Below, in pieces: positions 45,858 to 55,213 of a stretch of 64,000 nt of DNA. Origin of the DNA: Mycobacterium sp. ITM-2016-00317. Its GTDB lineage: Bacteria; Actinomycetota; Actinomycetes; Mycobacteriales; Mycobacteriaceae. The DNA is taken from NCBI RefSeq assembly GCF_002968295.1, contig NZ_CP134399.1, positions 2,356,001 through 2,420,000 on the forward strand, read 5' to 3'. The position numbers and the translations under genes were made by a program. The notes beneath the pieces were generated by a model that saw only the letters and a list, made by a program, of their open reading frames with translations, did no database searches and was not told the origin of the DNA. How positions within the stretch are numbered: position 1 is the first letter of the stretch; each line of letters begins with the position of its first letter.

Positions 45858-47224
45858 GCCCCGCGACCCGGCGCTATTGCGTTGTCGGCGGCGGCATCTC
45901 GGGCCTGGTCAGCGCATACCGGCTTCGGGTCGCCGCCGGGCCGGACGCGGAGATCACGCTGCTCGACCCGGCCGACCGGCTCGGCGGGGTGCTGCGCACC
46001 GAGCGCATCGGCGGCCAGCTGCTCGACGTCGGCGCGGAGGCGTTCGTCGCGCGCAGGCCCGAGGTGCCTGCGCTGCTGGCCGAGCTGGGCTTGGGCGACA
46101 GGCAGATCGCCACGTCGGGGGCGCGGCCGCTGATCTACAGCGAGGGCAGGTTGCACCCGCTGCCCGCGGACACCGTGCAGGGCATTCCGTCGCGACCGGC
46201 CGCGCTGACCGGCCTGGTCGACGACGCGACCGTCCGGTGGATGCTCGACGAACCACGGCGGCCCTTCTCCTGGCGCCAGGGCGCCGACCCGTCGGTGGCC
46301 GATCTGGTCGGCGACCGCTTCGGCGAGCAGGTGGTGACCAGGTCGGTGGATCCGCTGCTGGGCGGCGTGTACTCCGGCTCGGCGGCGACGATCGGCATCC
46401 GGGCCGGGGCCCCGACGGTCGCCGCGGCCCTCGACGGCGGGGCGCGCAATCTCACCGAGGCGGTGACCCGGGCGCTGCCGCCGCCGCAGCCGGGCTCGGT
46501 GTTCGGTGCGATCGACGGCGGCTACCAGGTGCTGGTCGATGAGCTCGTGCGCCGCGCGGAGCTGCAGTGGGCGCAGGTCGCGGTGCGCGGCGTGCGCCGC
46601 GACGGCCGGGTCTGGTCGGTGCTCGACGACGAGGGTGGCCACTGGCCTGCCGACGCGGTGGTGCTGGCGGTGCCCGCGCCGCGCCTGCCCGCGCTGATCG
46701 CCGACCTGGCTCCGGACACCGCCGCCGCGGCCCGCCGGATCCCGGTCGCGTCGGCCGCGGTCGTGGCGCTGGCGCTGCCCGGCGGCACCCCGCTGCCCGA
46801 GCAGTCCGGGGTGCTCGTCGCGGGACGCGGCCGGCTGCACACCAAGGCCGTGACGCTGTCGTCGCGCAAATGGGGGCGGCGGGCCAACGTCGAGATGGTC
46901 CGGCTGTCCTACGGGCGCTTCGGTGAGGACCTGGCGCGCAGCGCCGGTGACGAGGATCTGCTGACCTGGGCGGGCCGGGATCTCAAGACGCTGTTCGGCG
47001 TCACCGTGGACCCGGTCGACGCACGGGTGGTCCGCTGGATCGACGCGATGCCGCAGTACGGGCCGGGCCACGCCGCGCTGGTCGCCGAGCTGCGGGCGGG
47101 GCTGCCGAGGGGGCTGGCCGTGGCCGGTGCCTACCTGGACGGCATCGGGGTGCCCGCGTGTGTGGCGTCGGCGACGCGGGCCGCGGCGGCGCTGATGGTC
47201 GGCGGTGCGCCGGAGCCCCGGTGA
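45854..47224 (+). CDS. hemY: Coproporphyrinogen III oxidase / protoporphyrinogen oxidase (HemY/CgoX)
   Basis: A 456-residue FAD enzyme oxidising coproporphyrinogen III to coproporphyrin III. An N-terminal dinucleotide fold [17 protein letters not shown], an amine-oxidase body with [16 protein letters not shown] and [10 protein letters not shown], and a C-terminal [18 protein letters not shown] mark the family. GTG 45854 overlaps the hemE stop (GTGA), so the two are translationally coupled. Confidence 0.94.
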   Translation: MSPATRRYCVVGGGISGLVSAYRLRVAAGPDAEITLLDPADRLGGVLRTERIGGQLLDVGAEAFVARRPEVPALLAELGLGDRQIATSGARPLIYSEGRLHPLPADTVQGIPSRPAALTGLVDDATVRWMLDEPRRPFSWRQGADPSVADLVGDRFGEQVVTRSVDPLLGGVYSGSAATIGIRAGAPTVAAALDGGARNLTEAVTRALPPPQPGSVFGAIDGGYQVLVDELVRRAELQWAQVAVRGVRRDGRVWSVLDDEGGHWPADAVVLAVPAPRLPALIADLAPDTAAAARRIPVASAAVVALALPGGTPLPEQSGVLVAGRGRLHTKAVTLSSRKWGRRANVEMVRLSYGRFGEDLARSAGDEDLLTWAGRDLKTLFGVTVDPVDARVVRWIDAMPQYGPGHAALVAELRAGLPRGLAVAGAYLDGIGVPACVASATRAAAALMVGGAPEPR

Positions 47225-47263
47225 CGTGCCGGATCACATCGGCGTGCGTGGCACGATAGGCGC

Positions 47264-47968
47264 ATGGCCAAGCTCGATTACGACGAACTGAACTCGACGA
47301 TCCGCTACCTGATGTTCTCGGTGTTCGCGGTGAAGCCGGGCGTGCTGGGCGCCTCGGACGACGCGCGCGCGTCGGTCGTCGACGAAACCGCGACCTTCCT
47401 CAAACACCAGGAGGACGCGGGGGTGGTGGTGCGCGGCCTGTATGACGTCGCGGGTATGCGTGCCGACGCCGATTTCATGATGTGGACGCACGCACCGACC
47501 GTCGAGGCGCTGCAGAAGACCTACGCCGACTTCCGCCGCACCACCGCGCTGGGCCGGGCGTCGACCCCGGTGTGGAGCAACGTGGCGCTGCACCGCCCGG
47601 CCGAGTTCAACAAGAGTCACATCCCGGCGTTCCTGGCCGGTGAGGAGCCGGGCGCCTACATCTGCGTCTACCCGTTCGTGCGGTCGCTGGAGTGGTACCT
47701 GCTGCCCGACGAGGAGCGCCGCCGCATGCTCTCCGAGCACGGAATGGCCGCCCGCGGGTACAAGGACGTGCGCGCCAACACCGTGCCCGCGTTCGCGCTC
47801 GGTGACTACGAGTGGCTGCTGGCCTTCGAGGCGCCCGAGTTGCACCGCATCGTGGACCTGATGCGCGATCTGCGGGCCACCGACGCGCGCCGCCACGTGC
47901 GGGAGGAGACGCCGTTCTACACCGGCCCGCGGGTCTCGGTCGAACAGCTGGTCGCGGCGCTGCCCTGA
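47264..47968 (+). CDS. hemQ: Coproheme decarboxylase
   Basis: A 234-residue chlorite-dismutase-fold enzyme that decarboxylates coproheme to protohaem using peroxide. His159 in [13 protein letters not shown] is the likely proximal haem ligand; [13 protein letters not shown] near the end and [17 protein letters not shown] fit the family. With hemE and hemY it forms the coproporphyrin-dependent haem route. It follows hemY by 39 bp. Confidence 0.94.
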   Translation: MAKLDYDELNSTIRYLMFSVFAVKPGVLGASDDARASVVDETATFLKHQEDAGVVVRGLYDVAGMRADADFMMWTHAPTVEALQKTYADFRRTTALGRASTPVWSNVALHRPAEFNKSHIPAFLAGEEPGAYICVYPFVRSLEWYLLPDEERRRMLSEHGMAARGYKDVRANTVPAFALGDYEWLLAFEAPELHRIVDLMRDLRATDARRHVREETPFYTGPRVSVEQLVAALP

Positions 47969-47978
47969 GCGCCGCGGG

Positions 47979-48389
47979 TCAGGACTCCGACGGCACCAGG
48001 CGCAGCGAGATCGAGTTGATGCAGTAGCGCTGGTCGGTCGGGGTCGGGTAGCCCTCGCCCTCGAAGACGTGTCCGAGGTGGCTGTGGCAGTTGGCGCACA
48101 GCACCTCGACGCGGCGCATGCCCAGCGAGTCGTCGGAGCGCAGGATCACCGCGTCGGAATCGGCGGGGTCGAAGAACGACGGCCAGCCGCAGTGCGACTC
48201 GAATTTCTCGGTACTGCGGAACAATTCGGCTCCGCAGGCGCGGCACTGGTAGATGCCCTCGGTCTTGGTGTCGGTGTACTCGCCGGTGAACGGGCGCTCG
48301 GTGCCGGCCTGCCGGAGTACTGCGAACTCCTGGGGGGTCAGCCGTTCGCGCCACTGGTCGTCGGTGAGCTCCAGCTTGGGACCTGTCAT
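47979..48389 (-). CDS. msrB: Peptide-methionine (R)-S-oxide reductase
   Basis: A 136-residue MsrB that reduces methionine-R-sulphoxide. Zinc Cys are C49/C52 and C98/C101, catalytic Cys123 lies in RYCINSISL, and HCGWPSF is the substrate motif. Length is standard. It is tail-to-tail with hemQ. Confidence 0.96.
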   Translation of the reverse strand: MTGPKLELTDDQWRERLTPQEFAVLRQAGTERPFTGEYTDTKTEGIYQCRACGAELFRSTEKFESHCGWPSFFDPADSDAVILRSDDSLGMRRVEVLCANCHSHLGHVFEGEGYPTPTDQRYCINSISLRLVPSES

Positions 48390-48399
48390 GGGTTTCAGG

Positions 48400-49674
48400 C
48401 TACTCGGACGGCGTGGTCGCAGGCGTGCGCTGCGTGAGCCACGGCGGATCGATGCCCTCGTCGAGGCGGCCGTCCCGTTTGGCGTCGAGGTAGCGGAACA
48501 GCAGCACCGAGAACACCACCACCATCAGCAGCGACCAGCCGAAGGTGATTCTCAGGTACTCGAACGCCCGCCCGGTGGTGGGCAGTTGCCACAGCAGCCA
48601 GCGGTCCATCGTCAGGAAGCCGTAGGCGGCCAGCCACGCCACCCAGTTGCGGATCACCGAGTTGGGCAGCACGACGGTCATCAGGAACGGGAACAGGGCG
48701 ATCGAGTAGTAGCCCTGGCCCAGCGACAGCGCCAGCCACGACGTCGTCAGCAGCACACCTGAGGACGTCAGCATCCAGAAGAACGGATCGCGGGAGCGGT
48801 AGTAGCGGTACAGCAGCCACAGCGACGCCGCGGCGAGCACCACGAAGGCCAGTCGCAGCGCCATGATCAGCCACATCGGCAGGCCGTAGTAGACGCCGTT
48901 GCCCAGGATCGAGCTGTTGAAGTAGTCGCGGGTGGACATGATGTAGGGCACCGTGCGGGTGATGAAGTTCATCGGGTCGCTGATCAGCGGCCAGGCCGCC
49001 AGGTTGAACGCGACCGGCATCGCGAACGCGGTGACCAGGGCCCGCCACTGGCGGTTGAGCAGTGGCAGCAACAGCAGCGGCGCCAGCAGCGGCTTGACCA
49101 CCAGCGTCAGCCCGATGCTGACGCCGGCCCACCACTCGTGACTGCGGTTGCCGTCCAGCAGCCACCGGAAGAACAGCACCTCCAGCAGCAGCATGACACC
49201 GTTGATGTTGCCGAACACCAGTGTGTTGGTGACGCTTTCGGTGCAGAACGTGGCCAGCAGCAGCGCGGGCGCGGCGACCGAGGTGAGCGTGTAGTTGAAC
49301 AGCCGCAGCAGGAAATACCCGGCCAGGATGATCGCGACGGTGTTGAAGAAGATGAACCAGTTGCGCGACGCGACCTCGGGCAGGTAACCGAACGGCGCCA
49401 TGATGAGGGTGCCGCCGGGCGGGTACAGGTAGTGCGGGTCTACGTGGTCGAAGTGCTCGTTGTAGATGTCCCAGTTGAACTTGAAATTGATGACCGCGCG
49501 ATAGACCGGGGCGAAGTCGTCGGTGATGTAGCGGTTGAACACCAGCACGTAACTGCGGTGGATCACCGCCATGATCGCCAACGGCCACAGGATGGATCGC
49601 AGGACCGACGCCGTGGTGGGAGGTGCCGTGCGAGGTCGGAAAGCCGTCAGAACAAGATCGCGCACGCCCCGCAC
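48400..49674 (-). CDS. aftC: Arabinofuranosyltransferase AftC (GT87)
   Basis: A 424-residue polytopic glycosyltransferase that adds alpha-1,3 arabinofuranosyl branches to arabinogalactan and lipoarabinomannan from decaprenyl-phosphoarabinose. ITDDF in the first outer loop provides the catalytic Asp; about ten helices follow, with NFKFNWDIYNEHFDHVDPHY and a short cytoplasmic C terminus. Homologue of Rv2673. GTG 49674 is the first in-frame start. The adjoining lipoprotein gene starts its coding region 27 bp away. Confidence 0.9.
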   Translation of the reverse strand: MRGVRDLVLTAFRPRTAPPTTASVLRSILWPLAIMAVIHRSYVLVFNRYITDDFAPVYRAVINFKFNWDIYNEHFDHVDPHYLYPPGGTLIMAPFGYLPEVASRNWFIFFNTVAIILAGYFLLRLFNYTLTSVAAPALLLATFCTESVTNTLVFGNINGVMLLLEVLFFRWLLDGNRSHEWWAGVSIGLTLVVKPLLAPLLLLPLLNRQWRALVTAFAMPVAFNLAAWPLISDPMNFITRTVPYIMSTRDYFNSSILGNGVYYGLPMWLIMALRLAFVVLAAASLWLLYRYYRSRDPFFWMLTSSGVLLTTSWLALSLGQGYYSIALFPFLMTVVLPNSVIRNWVAWLAAYGFLTMDRWLLWQLPTTGRAFEYLRITFGWSLLMVVVFSVLLFRYLDAKRDGRLDEGIDPPWLTQRTPATTPSE

Positions 49675-49700
49675 CGTACCGTAGCGTCCGCCGGGGCCCG

Positions 49701-51260
49701 TCAGGCCGGGCAGTACGTGTCGGTCGACGGGAGCTCACCGGTCTTGAGGTACTCGATCGCGGGCGGCAGCGCGCACGGGGAGTAGATCGTCGCGCCGTGC
49801 CCGATGCCCTGCCAGATCACCCGCCGGTTGGCCGAACCGGCGTTGATGGCGGTCGCGGCCACCGCGGCGACCCCCTCGTTGCCGACGATCGGGTTGTTCT
49901 GCACCCCGAGCAGCAGGGTCGGGATCTTCAGGTCGCTGGGCTCCTTCGGGATGCTGCCGCTGGGCCAGTTCAGGCACTTCACCATGTCCAGCGCGCCGAC
50001 GGCACCGAACTGCGGGTACATCTTGGCCCACGCGACCACCAGTTCCCTGACCCGGTCGGGGGTGGGCCGGTTCAGCGCGTCGCTGCAGGAGTTGACGAAC
50101 TGCCCGTCGGTCTGGCGCAGGGTCTCGGCCTGGTTGATCAGGTTGTTGAGCCGGTTGGTGTCGCCGGACCGGGCGTCGGCGACGGCCAGCGCGAGCTCGT
50201 TGCCCGCATCGATCCGGCCGCCTCGGGGGTAGCCCAGCGCGGTGGAGATGGCATCGGCGACCGCGGCCACCGACGCGCCGCCGGGACCGCGGCCGGCCCG
50301 GGCGTCGGCGAGCAGCGCGTCCACCGCGCCCTTGGGGTCGGGTCCGGCCGGGCAGCTGGTCGCCGCGCACTGGGTGGCCCACGCATCCAGCGCGGCCTGT
50401 TCGCCCTTGACGCGCTGCTCGGCGGCGGCTTCGGCCGAGATGCCCAGCGGCAGCGGCGAGTCCAGCACCAGCCGGGCCACCTTGTTGGGATGCGACCCGG
50501 CGTAGGCGAGGGCCACCTGGGCGCCGTTGCCGATGCCCAGCAGTGCCAGCGCCGGGACGTCCCAGGTGGTGCGCAGCCGTTCGATGTCCTCGGCGGCGTG
50601 GGCGTTGTCGTAGGCGGAGTCCCCGGGGGCGATGGTGTCGGTGCAGCTGGTGGTCGCGGTCATGGTGATTGCGCCGAGGTTGGCGACGGGGTCGTCACCG
50701 GACTGGAACTGCGCCTGCTCGAACATCTCCTGCCGGTCGAACAGGTCGCGGCAGTCCAGCGCTCCGGACAGGCCGATGCCGCGCCGGTCCACGGACACGA
50801 TCGGGTGGCTCTTGAGCACGTCGGCGCCGGCGCGGGACAGCCACACCGGCAGCTGCACGGACGAGGGCAGGTCCGAACCGGTGGTCATCACCAGCGGGCC
50901 GGCGTCGGCGGGGGTCTGCACCGACGTGGCGCGCACCACCCCGATGCTGACGGTGCCGGTGGCGCCGTTGATCGGGTCGAGGTCGGCGTCGTAGCTGGCG
51001 CAGTCGAGTTTCACCCCGGGCAGGGCCTGTACCGCCGCGGACGCGAACACCCGCGAGGTGCAGTCCCGCCAGGACAGGTCGTTCTTCGGCACCTCGACGG
51101 CCGGCGGTCCCGGGGGTGCGTCGCTGGTCTGCGGCTCACCTTGGGGGTGGGCACCGGAGTCGGTGGCAAAGCGCGGGTTGGCGGCCAGGCCGGGGGAGCA
51201 GGCCGCCAGCGGGAGTACGGCGGCCATCGACAGCACGACAGCCGGCACCAGACGACGCAT
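49701..51260 (-). CDS. Secreted alpha/beta hydrolase-like lipoprotein (Rv2672 homologue)
   Basis: A 519-residue exported lipoprotein. From ATG 51260 the signal ends in the lipobox LAAC (about residue 21). The mature protein has the alpha/beta hydrolase fold of TAP-like peptidases (VSVDRRGIGLSGALDC, then a TAP C-terminal domain with IPTLLLGVQNNPIVG and WQGIGHGATIY). The position of the nucleophile elbow reads LLGIGNGAQVALAYAGSHP, with Asn where a Ser is usual, so peptidase activity is doubtful. The earlier in-frame start at 51284 is less likely. Confidence 0.87.
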   Translation of the reverse strand: MRRLVPAVVLSMAAVLPLAACSPGLAANPRFATDSGAHPQGEPQTSDAPPGPPAVEVPKNDLSWRDCTSRVFASAAVQALPGVKLDCASYDADLDPINGATGTVSIGVVRATSVQTPADAGPLVMTTGSDLPSSVQLPVWLSRAGADVLKSHPIVSVDRRGIGLSGALDCRDLFDRQEMFEQAQFQSGDDPVANLGAITMTATTSCTDTIAPGDSAYDNAHAAEDIERLRTTWDVPALALLGIGNGAQVALAYAGSHPNKVARLVLDSPLPLGISAEAAAEQRVKGEQAALDAWATQCAATSCPAGPDPKGAVDALLADARAGRGPGGASVAAVADAISTALGYPRGGRIDAGNELALAVADARSGDTNRLNNLINQAETLRQTDGQFVNSCSDALNRPTPDRVRELVVAWAKMYPQFGAVGALDMVKCLNWPSGSIPKEPSDLKIPTLLLGVQNNPIVGNEGVAAVAATAINAGSANRRVIWQGIGHGATIYSPCALPPAIEYLKTGELPSTDTYCPA

Positions 51261-51284
51261 GGGCACCACAGTACTGACCGGCAC

Positions 51285-52094
51285 CTATCCGGCCGCCGGG
51301 GCTGAGCCGGAGCGGTCGCGGGCGTAGCGCAGGTACAGGAAGCCGTCGGCGTCGGTGAGCGTATGCCGCAACTGCAGCGCGCTGCGCACGTCGACCGGGC
51401 CGGTCACGATGCGCGACGCGGCGCCGCCGACCAACGTCGGGGCGACGGTCAGGCACAGCTCGTCGAGCAGGTCGTGCGCGGCGAACAGCCCGAGGGTGGC
51501 GGGGCCGCCCTCGGCAAGCACCCGCAGCAGGCCGCGCTCGGCGAGGATCGCCAGCGCGGTGTGCGGGTCCACCGAGTCCGGGTCGGCGCCGGACGCGTCG
51601 ATCACCTCGGCGACCCGGCCCAGCCGCTGCCGGGTGTCCTCGGCCGCGCCGGACGACGTCAGGATCAGCGGGGCGATCTCGCTGTGGTGGAAGAGCTTCG
51701 CGTCGTGGTCCAGGCGGCCCGATCGGGTGAGCACCGCGATCGGCGGCACCTCGGACTGGCCCCGGTGCTGCCGGGCGAGCCGCGCGGTCGCACCGAGCTG
51801 GACCCCCGAGTAGTTCTCCACCCGGGCCGTGGTGGCGCCGACGACGATCACGTCGGCGAGTTCGCGCAGCGCGGCGAACAGCGCGCGGTCACCGGCGCCG
51901 CCGAGTTGGCCGGACTTGCCGGCGCTGGTCGCGCCGCCGTCGGCGGAGGTGATCATGTTGGCGCGGACGAAGCAGCGGCGCGGGCCGTCGGGGTAGGCCT
52001 CGGGGTAGGTGTAGCGCGCCGCGAGTTCGGCCGCACCGAGTTCCCCGCTGGGGCCCAGCAGTGTGAACTGCGTCCCGTCACCGTCGCCGGACAT
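51285..52094 (-). CDS. RibD C-terminal-domain reductase (Rv2671 homologue)
   Basis: A 269-residue NADPH reductase with a RibD_C/DHFR-like fold (FVRANMITSADGGATSAGKSG, DVIVVGATTARVENYSG, VLAEGGPATLGLFAAHDLLDELCLT). In M. tuberculosis, Rv2671 has dihydrofolate-reductase activity and can contribute to para-aminosalicylate resistance (family knowledge). The gene has no deaminase domain, so it is not a bifunctional RibD. ATG 52094 is chosen over an upstream extension. Confidence 0.87.
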   Translation of the reverse strand: MSGDGDGTQFTLLGPSGELGAAELAARYTYPEAYPDGPRRCFVRANMITSADGGATSAGKSGQLGGAGDRALFAALRELADVIVVGATTARVENYSGVQLGATARLARQHRGQSEVPPIAVLTRSGRLDHDAKLFHHSEIAPLILTSSGAAEDTRQRLGRVAEVIDASGADPDSVDPHTALAILAERGLLRVLAEGGPATLGLFAAHDLLDELCLTVAPTLVGGAASRIVTGPVDVRSALQLRHTLTDADGFLYLRYARDRSGSAPAAG

Positions 52095-52128
52095 ACGCAG
52101 AATCACAGCACGCCGATAGGGTGCGTGC

Positions 52129-53166
52129 ATGCACGGGTCCAGTGATGTCGCACATCTGGTGGATCGACAGCCCAGCGTCACCCCGGAACGTCTGATCGCG
52201 CAGCTGATCCCGCCGCCCACGTTCGCCGACGTCAGCTTCGACAGCTACCGGCCTGATCCGGCCGAGCCGTCGCAGGCCGAGGCGGTGCAGATCTGCCGCC
52301 GGTTCTGCGAGCAGGCCGTGGAGCGGCGGGCGGGCAAGAAGAAGCTGTTCGGCAAGCGGGAGGTGCTGCCCGGGGTCGGGGTCTACCTCGACGGCGGGTT
52401 CGGTGTCGGCAAGACCCACCTGCTGGCGTCGTCGTACTACGCGGTGTCGGGCAAGAAGGCGTTCGCCACGTTCGGCGAGCTGACGCAGCTGGCCGGGGTG
52501 TTCGGCTTCCAGGATTGCATCGAGCTGCTGTCGGACTACGTGCTGGTGTGCATCGACGAGTTCGAGCTCGACGACCCCGGCAACACCACGCTGATCTCCC
52601 GGCTGCTGTCGGCTCTCGTCGAGCGCGGGGTGTCGGTGGCCGCGACGTCGAACACGCTGCCCGAGCAGCTCGGCGAGGGCAGGTTCGCCGCGCAGGACTT
52701 CCTGCGCGAGATCAACACGCTGTCAGCGATGTTCACCACGGTGCGGATCGAGGGGCCGGACTACCGGCACCGCGACCTGCCGCCGGCGCCGGAACCGCCC
52801 GGTGACGCGGAGGTGGCCGAGCGGGCCGCGCAGGTGCCCGGGGCGACGCTCGACGACTTCGACGCGCTGTGCGCGCACCTGGCCACGATGCACCCGTCGC
52901 GCTACCTGACGTTGATCGAGGGGGTGACGCAGGTGTTGATCACCGGCGTGCATCCGCTCGACGACCAGAACGTGGCGCTGCGGCTGGTGTCGCTGACCGA
53001 CCGGCTCTACGACGCCGGGATCCCGGTGTTCGCGTCGGGCGCCAAATTGGACACCGTCTTCAGCGAGGAGATGCTCGCCGGCGGTTTTCGGAAGAAGTAC
53101 CTGCGGGCGACGTCGCGGCTGCTGGCGCTGACCGCCGCCGGTCAGGCCGGGCGCACCATCACGTAG
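52129..53166 (+). CDS. zapE: AFG1/ZapE-like ATPase (Rv2670c homologue)
   Basis: A 345-residue P-loop ATPase. Walker A GGFGVGKTHLLASSYY (about 88-100), Walker B VLVCIDEFELDDPGN, sensor TSNTLPEQLGEGRFAAQDF and C-terminal sensor-2/dispersed motifs SHxxx-type place it in the AFG1/ZapE family, linked to FtsZ ring disassembly in E. coli. The gene is divergent from the reductase and its end overlaps the GNAT gene by 25 bp. Confidence 0.92.
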   Translation: MHGSSDVAHLVDRQPSVTPERLIAQLIPPPTFADVSFDSYRPDPAEPSQAEAVQICRRFCEQAVERRAGKKKLFGKREVLPGVGVYLDGGFGVGKTHLLASSYYAVSGKKAFATFGELTQLAGVFGFQDCIELLSDYVLVCIDEFELDDPGNTTLISRLLSALVERGVSVAATSNTLPEQLGEGRFAAQDFLREINTLSAMFTTVRIEGPDYRHRDLPPAPEPPGDAEVAERAAQVPGATLDDFDALCAHLATMHPSRYLTLIEGVTQVLITGVHPLDDQNVALRLVSLTDRLYDAGIPVFASGAKLDTVFSEEMLAGGFRKKYLRATSRLLALTAAGQAGRTIT

Positions 53167-53631
53167 TCCTGCTCCCAGTGGCCGCCGAGGCGGAACCTCT
53201 TGGTGCCCGCGACGGTGAACCCGTGCTTGGCGTAGAACCGCTGCGCCCGCTCGTTGCGCTGGTTGACGCCGAGCCACACCGAGGCCGCGCCGAGCGTCTG
53301 CGCGTGCCGCAGCACCTCGGTCATCAGCGCCGCGGCGACGCCGGCGCCGTGCGCGTCGGGCAGCACGGTGACGTCGGGGTCGTCGGGCAGGCCGCGAATC
53401 ATCATGGCGTAGCCGAGGATCCGACCGTCCTCGACGGCGGCCAGCACGGTCCGGTCGGGGTCGGCGAGGTACTCGGCGAACCGCTCGGCGGACAGGTTCT
53501 CGGCGATGAACGCCGCGACGTCGTCGGGTCCGACGCCGGCGGGCAGGCCAGCGGGAAGGTGCGGGCGGCGACGTCGGCGAGTTCGGCGACGTGACCGGGC
53601 CGGCGGGTTCGACCCTCAGGCCACGTTCCAC
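53142..53631 (-). CDS. GNAT acetyltransferase (Rv2669 homologue), two apparent frameshifts
   Basis: About 163 residues when repaired. GTG 53631 (overlapping the next gene's stop by 16 bp) gives VERGLRVEPAGP; one base is missing near 53597 (GGCCCGGTC, expected GGCCCGGGTC) before HVAELADVAARTFPLACP; another near 53539 (CCCGCCGGCG) before GVGPDDVAAFIAENLSAERFAEYLADPDRT. The C-terminal half, ILGYAMMIRGLP ... DAHGAGVAAALMTEVLRHAQ ... RFYAKHGFTVAGTKRF, has the acetyl-CoA loop. The substrate is unknown. Confidence 0.8.
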
Positions 53632-54119
53632 TGCGCCAGGCGGGTTCCGGTGATCTTGTCCACGAGTACGACGTTGGACACCAGGTCCCGGTAGCAGTCC
53701 CACCAGACCCCGCCGGTGAACGACTGCCCCGCCACCGCGGTCGTCATCAGGTGCTGCAGCGCGTCGGGGGCGTCGCTGTTGCGGGACTCGTAGGCATCGC
53801 CGGTCGGGGTCACGCCGCGGAACGAGTAGGTGATCGCCATCGCGTACGGCGTGGGCACCTTCACCGGCGTGACGGTGACATCGGCGCGGTAGACCTGGTA
53901 GCGCGGCGCCCGCGGCGGGTAGCCGAAGCCGGGCGGCGGGGCCGAGGGCACGATGTTGTTGACCGACACGTCGGCGACCAGGCCCTTGTACTCGACGCGC
54001 AGCGTCTCACCGAGGCGCCCGATCGGGATGTCCGCGGCCGAGACCGGTGCGGCGACGACACCGCCGAGCGTGGCCAGGGTGGCGAACAGGACTACGAGCC
54101 AGCGACGCATGCCTGGCAT
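53616..54119 (-). CDS. Exported protein, MPT63-like/DUF1942 candidate (Rv2668 homologue)
   Basis: A 167-residue secreted protein. Sec signal peptide about 1-29 (MRRWLVVLFATLATLGGVV, cleavage after VSA), then a beta-rich domain with IGRLGETLRVEYKGLVADVSVNN and YRADVTVTPVKVPTPYAMAITYSFRG and a C-terminal GGVWWDCYRDLVSNVVLVD. Resembles the small immunoglobulin-like mycobacterial exported proteins (DUF1942), though the family call is uncertain. Function unknown. Its 3' end overlaps the GNAT start. Confidence 0.75.
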   Translation of the reverse strand: MPGMRRWLVVLFATLATLGGVVAAPVSAADIPIGRLGETLRVEYKGLVADVSVNNIVPSAPPPGFGYPPRAPRYQVYRADVTVTPVKVPTPYAMAITYSFRGVTPTGDAYESRNSDAPDALQHLMTTAVAGQSFTGGVWWDCYRDLVSNVVLVDKITGTRLAQWNVA

Positions 54120-54158
54120 GATCGCACACCGGCGTCGATAGCTGGATGGTCTTGGCCC

Positions 54159-54617
54159 TCAGGACGTCCAGGGGCCGACGCCACCGACCTTGTCGATCCG
54201 GATTCTGGTCAGGAATCCGGGCGGCGCGTCCGGCGGCGGGAAGCCCGAGTCCGGGGCGGACAGCGTCTGGGCCAGTTGTGCCAACAGCTCGGGTGCACCG
54301 CCTTCGACCACACGCGCGGTCCCGGTGACGGCCAGGTAGGGCCGCATCGCCTTTCCGACGCCTTCGGGCGAGAGGATCGTGAGCGCCACCCGGGGATCGC
54401 GTCGCACGTTGCGGACCTTCTGGTGCTCGGCGAGGTGCGCGGTGACGAGTTCGTCGCCGTCGGGGGTGGACTGCAGGGCGACCCAGACGAGGGTGACCTG
54501 GGGGCTGCCGTCGGGGTTCAGCGTGACCAGCGTGGCGTCTGCGCCGTTGCCGATGAGATCGCGGGCGGCGTCGTTGAGTTTCATGCCACGTTCTACGCGT
54601 GCGACATGCCGTTTCAT
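54159..54617 (-). CDS. PPOX-class F420-dependent or FMN-binding oxidoreductase
   Basis: A 152-residue split-barrel protein. After a short basic lead, ARDLIGNGADATLVTLNPDGSPQVTLVWVALQ and HLAEHQKVRNVRRDPRVALTILSPEG are hallmarks of PPOX-class probable F420-dependent enzymes. ATG 54617 overlaps the ogt stop (ATGA) and is preferred; ATG 54584 is the alternative. Last gene of the clpC2-sigma-ogt-PPOX chain. Confidence 0.85.
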   Translation of the reverse strand: MKRHVARVERGMKLNDAARDLIGNGADATLVTLNPDGSPQVTLVWVALQSTPDGDELVTAHLAEHQKVRNVRRDPRVALTILSPEGVGKAMRPYLAVTGTARVVEGGAPELLAQLAQTLSAPDSGFPPPDAPPGFLTRIRIDKVGGVGPWTS

Positions 54618-55213
54618 TCCTCGGTTTCCATCGCCAGCAGTGCGGTCTTGGCACGCGCGCCGCCGACGTACTGGCCGGTGCCGCCGTCGGAGCGCACCAC
54701 GCGATGGCACGGGATGACCACCGGCAGGGGGTTGCGCGCGCACGCGGTGCCGACGGCGCGCACGGCGCGGGGGCTGCCGACGGCGGCGGCGACCTGGGCG
54801 TAGCTCTCGCGCCGCCCGTACCCGATGTCACGCAGGTGCTCGAGCACGGTACGGCGGAACCCGGCGGCCAGCCGCAGGTCCATCGGCACGTCGAACGTGG
54901 TGCGCCGCTTGCCGAAATACTCGTCGAACTGACGCGCCACGAGGTCCAGGCGGGCGGGGGCGTGCATGATGCGCGGACTCAGCGTCTCGGCCAGCCGGGC
55001 CAGCACCGCGTCGTGGATCTCGATGTCGAACGCGACCCGGACCAGCCCGGCCGGGGTGGCCGCCAGCAGCAGGGTGCCCACGGGGGAGTCGAGCGTGCGG
55101 TAGGCGAGGTCGAGCAGCCCGTCGGCGTCGGCCGCGGCGGCGAGCCGGCCGTGCAGGCGCGCCAGCGTGTCCTGGTCGTCGGTCATCGACACGTCGAACA
55201 TGTTGGTGTTCAT
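54614..55213 (-). CDS. ogt: O6-methylguanine-DNA methyltransferase
   Basis: A 199-residue suicide DNA-repair protein that transfers the methyl group from O6-methylguanine to Cys169 (IPCHRVV). The helix-turn-helix RRTVLEHLRDIGYGRRESYAQVAAAVGSPRAVRAVG and the N-terminal domain are complete. ATG 55213 overlaps the sigma gene stop (ATGA), coupling repair to that sigma factor. Confidence 0.94.
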   Translation of the reverse strand: MNTNMFDVSMTDDQDTLARLHGRLAAAADADGLLDLAYRTLDSPVGTLLLAATPAGLVRVAFDIEIHDAVLARLAETLSPRIMHAPARLDLVARQFDEYFGKRRTTFDVPMDLRLAAGFRRTVLEHLRDIGYGRRESYAQVAAAVGSPRAVRAVGTACARNPLPVVIPCHRVVRSDGGTGQYVGGARAKTALLAMETEE

